Shown in pieces: positions 62,397 to 64,000 of a DNA stretch of 64,000 bases. This DNA is from Rhodophyticola porphyridii (GTDB lineage: Bacteria > Pseudomonadota > Alphaproteobacteria > Rhodobacterales > Rhodobacteraceae), in the NCBI RefSeq assembly GCF_003688285.1, contig NZ_RCNT01000001.1, positions 744,001 through 808,000 on the forward strand. The letters are read 5' to 3'. A program made the position numbers and the translations under genes. The notes under the pieces are model-generated. The model was not told where the DNA came from. It saw nothing but the letters and a program-made list of their open reading frames with translations, and did not search any database. How positions within the stretch are numbered: the first letter of the stretch is position 1; every line of letters starts with the position of its first letter.

Positions 62397-62602
62397 TCAC
62401 CGGACGCTTACGCGCAACCGATCCGTCCATGCGAAGGACGTTAACTGCGATCCCTGATCGGTGTTCATGATCTCGGGACTGCCGAACTTGTGGGCTGCTT
62501 CGTTCAACGCCTCGACACAGAAGTCGGCTTCCAGCGTGTTCGAGATGCGCCAGACCAGCACCTTGCGGGTAAACCAGTCGATGATCGCGACCAGATAGAG
62601 GA
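62397..62602 (-). pseudogene. IS3-type transposase (rve/DDE domain) remnant
   Basis: On the minus strand one frame gives YLVAIIDWFTRKVLVWRISN, TLEADFCVEALNEAAHKFGS and PEIMNTDQGSQLTSFAWTDR, a part of the IS3-family orfB integrase core (first Asp in IIDW, second in NTDQGSQ), then degenerates to a stop at 62397-62399. Both ends are missing. Marks old insertion activity. Confidence 0.82.
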
Positions 62603-62691
62603 AAGTAAGCCTGCTTTATGGTAGCTTGGCACGCGGTAGCGACTTCTAGTGCGCGCGGCCGCACAGAAATTGAACTACTCGGGGCAGATCA

Positions 62692-63129
62692 ATGAAGGAA
62701 CATCGCTCACTTGTCGCAAGCATAGTCATGGCCACGACAGGCTTTTCTGTTGCTCATGCAAACGCTGAGCTGGTGGCACACTGTGGCGCGTCGGAGGGGC
62801 GTGGCTACTTTTTCTTTGATGAGCTCTTCAATCCAAATGGTCCAGCCTGGGAGACTGATGGCATTAGCGGCGGACGCATCATTCTCGTTCGCGAGGGTGA
62901 CAACTGGGATATTCTTTTCGGTGATGCCGTCGGCAGCTTTGGTTATCGGCAGGATGGCGCAACCGTCGTCCTCTTGAGCAACACCGGCGACTACATCACT
63001 GTTGGAGCGTTCACCGAAAATTATGTCGAGACCTACACTTTCAATCTCAGAGACAACGAGGTGGTTTGGACATGCCACAAGACAGGCCCCATACCCAAGG
63101 TGGCTATCTACCGCGCGGATTGCGGCTAG
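62692..63129 (+). CDS. Hypothetical secreted protein
   Basis: A 145-residue protein with an N-terminal hydrophobic stretch (SLVASIVMATTGFSVAHA) likely to be a signal peptide and a mature part with two further cysteines and beta-strand-like composition (GRIILVREGDNWDILFGDAV). I recognise no family. It lies alone between the IS3 remnant and a small zinc-ribbon gene, and its codons look less GC-rich than the housekeeping genes, suggesting acquired DNA. Shine-Dalgarno is weak. Confidence 0.55.
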   Translation: MKEHRSLVASIVMATTGFSVAHANAELVAHCGASEGRGYFFFDELFNPNGPAWETDGISGGRIILVREGDNWDILFGDAVGSFGYRQDGATVVLLSNTGDYITVGAFTENYVETYTFNLRDNEVVWTCHKTGPIPKVAIYRADCG

Positions 63130-63229
63130 AAGGTCCAACGTCACCTCTCAATGCAAAGTCAGACTATCGAACGTTGTCTTTTCAAAGATATAACCCGCCT
63201 TTGGGTGACCGAAAACCAAAGGAGGCGCC

Positions 63230-63514
63230 ATGCCCGGACCTGACCCCGACCGCCTCTTGATCGAGGAACATAACCCTCGCTTCGCTCGCGTCTGCTTTCA
63301 GGCCTATGACTGGACCGGGAACAACGGGAATCGCCGCAAGCGGGCCATGGCCATCCTGCGCCGCCTTCGCTGGGGAACGTGGCGGTGTCGGGGCTGCGGC
63401 GATGAACTGCCCGACTATGTGAGGGCCGACGCGCTCTATTGCGGGAACAAGTGTCGAAAGAAGGCGGCGCGGGAACGGCGGGCAGCGCGCTCTGCGGGGT
63501 GCTGCGACGCCTGA
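63230..63514 (+). CDS. Small putative zinc-ribbon protein
   Basis: A 94-residue basic protein. A C-terminal CRGCGDELPDYVRADALYCG followed by NKCRKKAARERRAARS forms a CxxC...CxxxC zinc-ribbon-like knuckle and a basic tail. A very strong AAAGGAGG lies 6 nt before the ATG. No known family recognised; nucleic-acid binding is plausible. Such genes are common in phage and island DNA. Confidence 0.6.
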   Translation: MPGPDPDRLLIEEHNPRFARVCFQAYDWTGNNGNRRKRAMAILRRLRWGTWRCRGCGDELPDYVRADALYCGNKCRKKAARERRAARSAGCCDA

Positions 63515-64000
63515 CCGCACGGGCTTAGGTTCCCGCGAATTACGGGGCAGTCCGCGCCACGCTGGGGGATATTGTGGGGGATAAGATTTGGGGTAATTCG
63601 GAATTCCTATTGAAAATCATTTACTTAAAATGATGGTATGGCGGAGACGAAGTCCGAAAGTTATTGTTTATCAGTTACTTAAGTGATTGATTTTGCTGGG
63701 CGCGGGATTTCTGAGTGTTGCGGATTGTGCAGCAAAGTGTGTAGCAAAGATGGCGTGTGTGTCGTTTTGAAGGGCGAAGCTTAGCTTGCGTCACCTTCCG
63801 GTCTATACCCATTGGCTTGCAACCGTGCGGCGAAGCAGGTCCATTTCAACCACTGCTAACCTAGGCTAGTGTCCCGAAGTCGCTGATCCTCAAAGGGCGT
63901 TTCCAGGTTCATAACGGACGGGTAGTGGCCCTCCGCAGATCGCAATCTGAACAGCAACCTCAAAGGCAAACCGCGAACACAACCAGGCGAGTAGCCAACT
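63515..64000. other. Gene-free, AT-richer end of the window with a paired inverted repeat
   Basis: No supported gene. AAAATCATTTACTTAA (63613-63628) and the complement of TTAAGTGATTGATTTT (63679-63694) match at 14 of 16 positions as an inverted pair. TGGCGGAGA at 63639-63647 equals the complement of a tRNA-Ser 3' tail, a short match that could be an attachment-site relic. An island boundary or integrase-flanking DNA is possible. Confidence 0.35.

Overview
The window looks like a chromosomal segment of an alphaproteobacterium, most likely order Rhodobacterales (Roseobacter/Rhodobacter group). The evidence is the high G+C content, a GcrA cell-cycle regulator, phosphatidylcholine synthase, DUF1150, DUF2125 and DUF6455 family genes, an F1-only atpHAGDC operon followed by an H-type lectin gene, and a groESL operon under a CIRCE element. 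Nearly all of positions 1-61250 is dense housekeeping DNA. Species cannot be decided from the sequence alone.

Layout. 1-8.2 kb: M48 lipoprotein peptidase, DUF6455, rimO, AsmA-like protein, lytic transglycosylase, MFS transporter, gcrA, ABC-2 permease. 8.4-12.8 kb: EamA transporter, then an arginine cluster (argD, a GNAT acetyltransferase, argF) and a thioesterase. 12.9-15.5 kb: metF and metR divergent, then an alternative oxidase. 15.6-25 kb: inositol-phosphatase family gene, pcs, xerC-DUF484, transaldolase, priA, and a coupled hisC-tyrC-extensin run. 25-33 kb: DUF2125, ChaC, a two-gene MotA/MotB-like motor pair with a very long coiled coil, then clpA-M23 peptidase on the other strand. 33-43 kb: gloB, methyltransferase, atpHAGDC-lectin, prs, a DsbA-fold isomerase and an alpha/beta hydrolase. 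43-51.5 kb: ribF-ycgN-threonine aldolase, a PhaJ-like hydratase, HAD phosphatase, a MarR regulator with twin perfect operators, a 5'-nucleotidase family protein and Mn-type pyrophosphatase. 51.7-61.2 kb: groESL, an unlinked phnM-like gene coupled to an EamA transporter, Nudix, lipase-like gene, purEK, and a small heat-shock protein with DUF1150.

From about 61.25 kb to the end the character changes. Here lie an IS110 transposase remnant bounded by 22-bp inverted repeats, a LysE/RhtB exporter broken by frameshifts, an IS3-type integrase remnant, two orphan small genes and a gene-free AT-richer end. This is a decaying accessory or mobile-element zone.

The most interesting signals are regulatory or modular. 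(1) The small heat-shock gene has a sigma-32-like promoter and a 5' leader that can fold into a ROSE-like RNA thermometer. (2) The MotA/MotB-like pair has a MotB-like partner carrying roughly 450 residues of coiled coil. (3) An alternative oxidase is present. (4) A lectin-domain gene follows atpC. (5) Two perfect palindromes precede the MarR gene. (6) A PhaR-type box precedes the PhaJ-like gene. (7) Two copies of a stem-forming repeat lie just after stop codons. (8) A MITE-like 190-bp element lies in the accessory zone. No tRNA, rRNA or CRISPR array was recognised.
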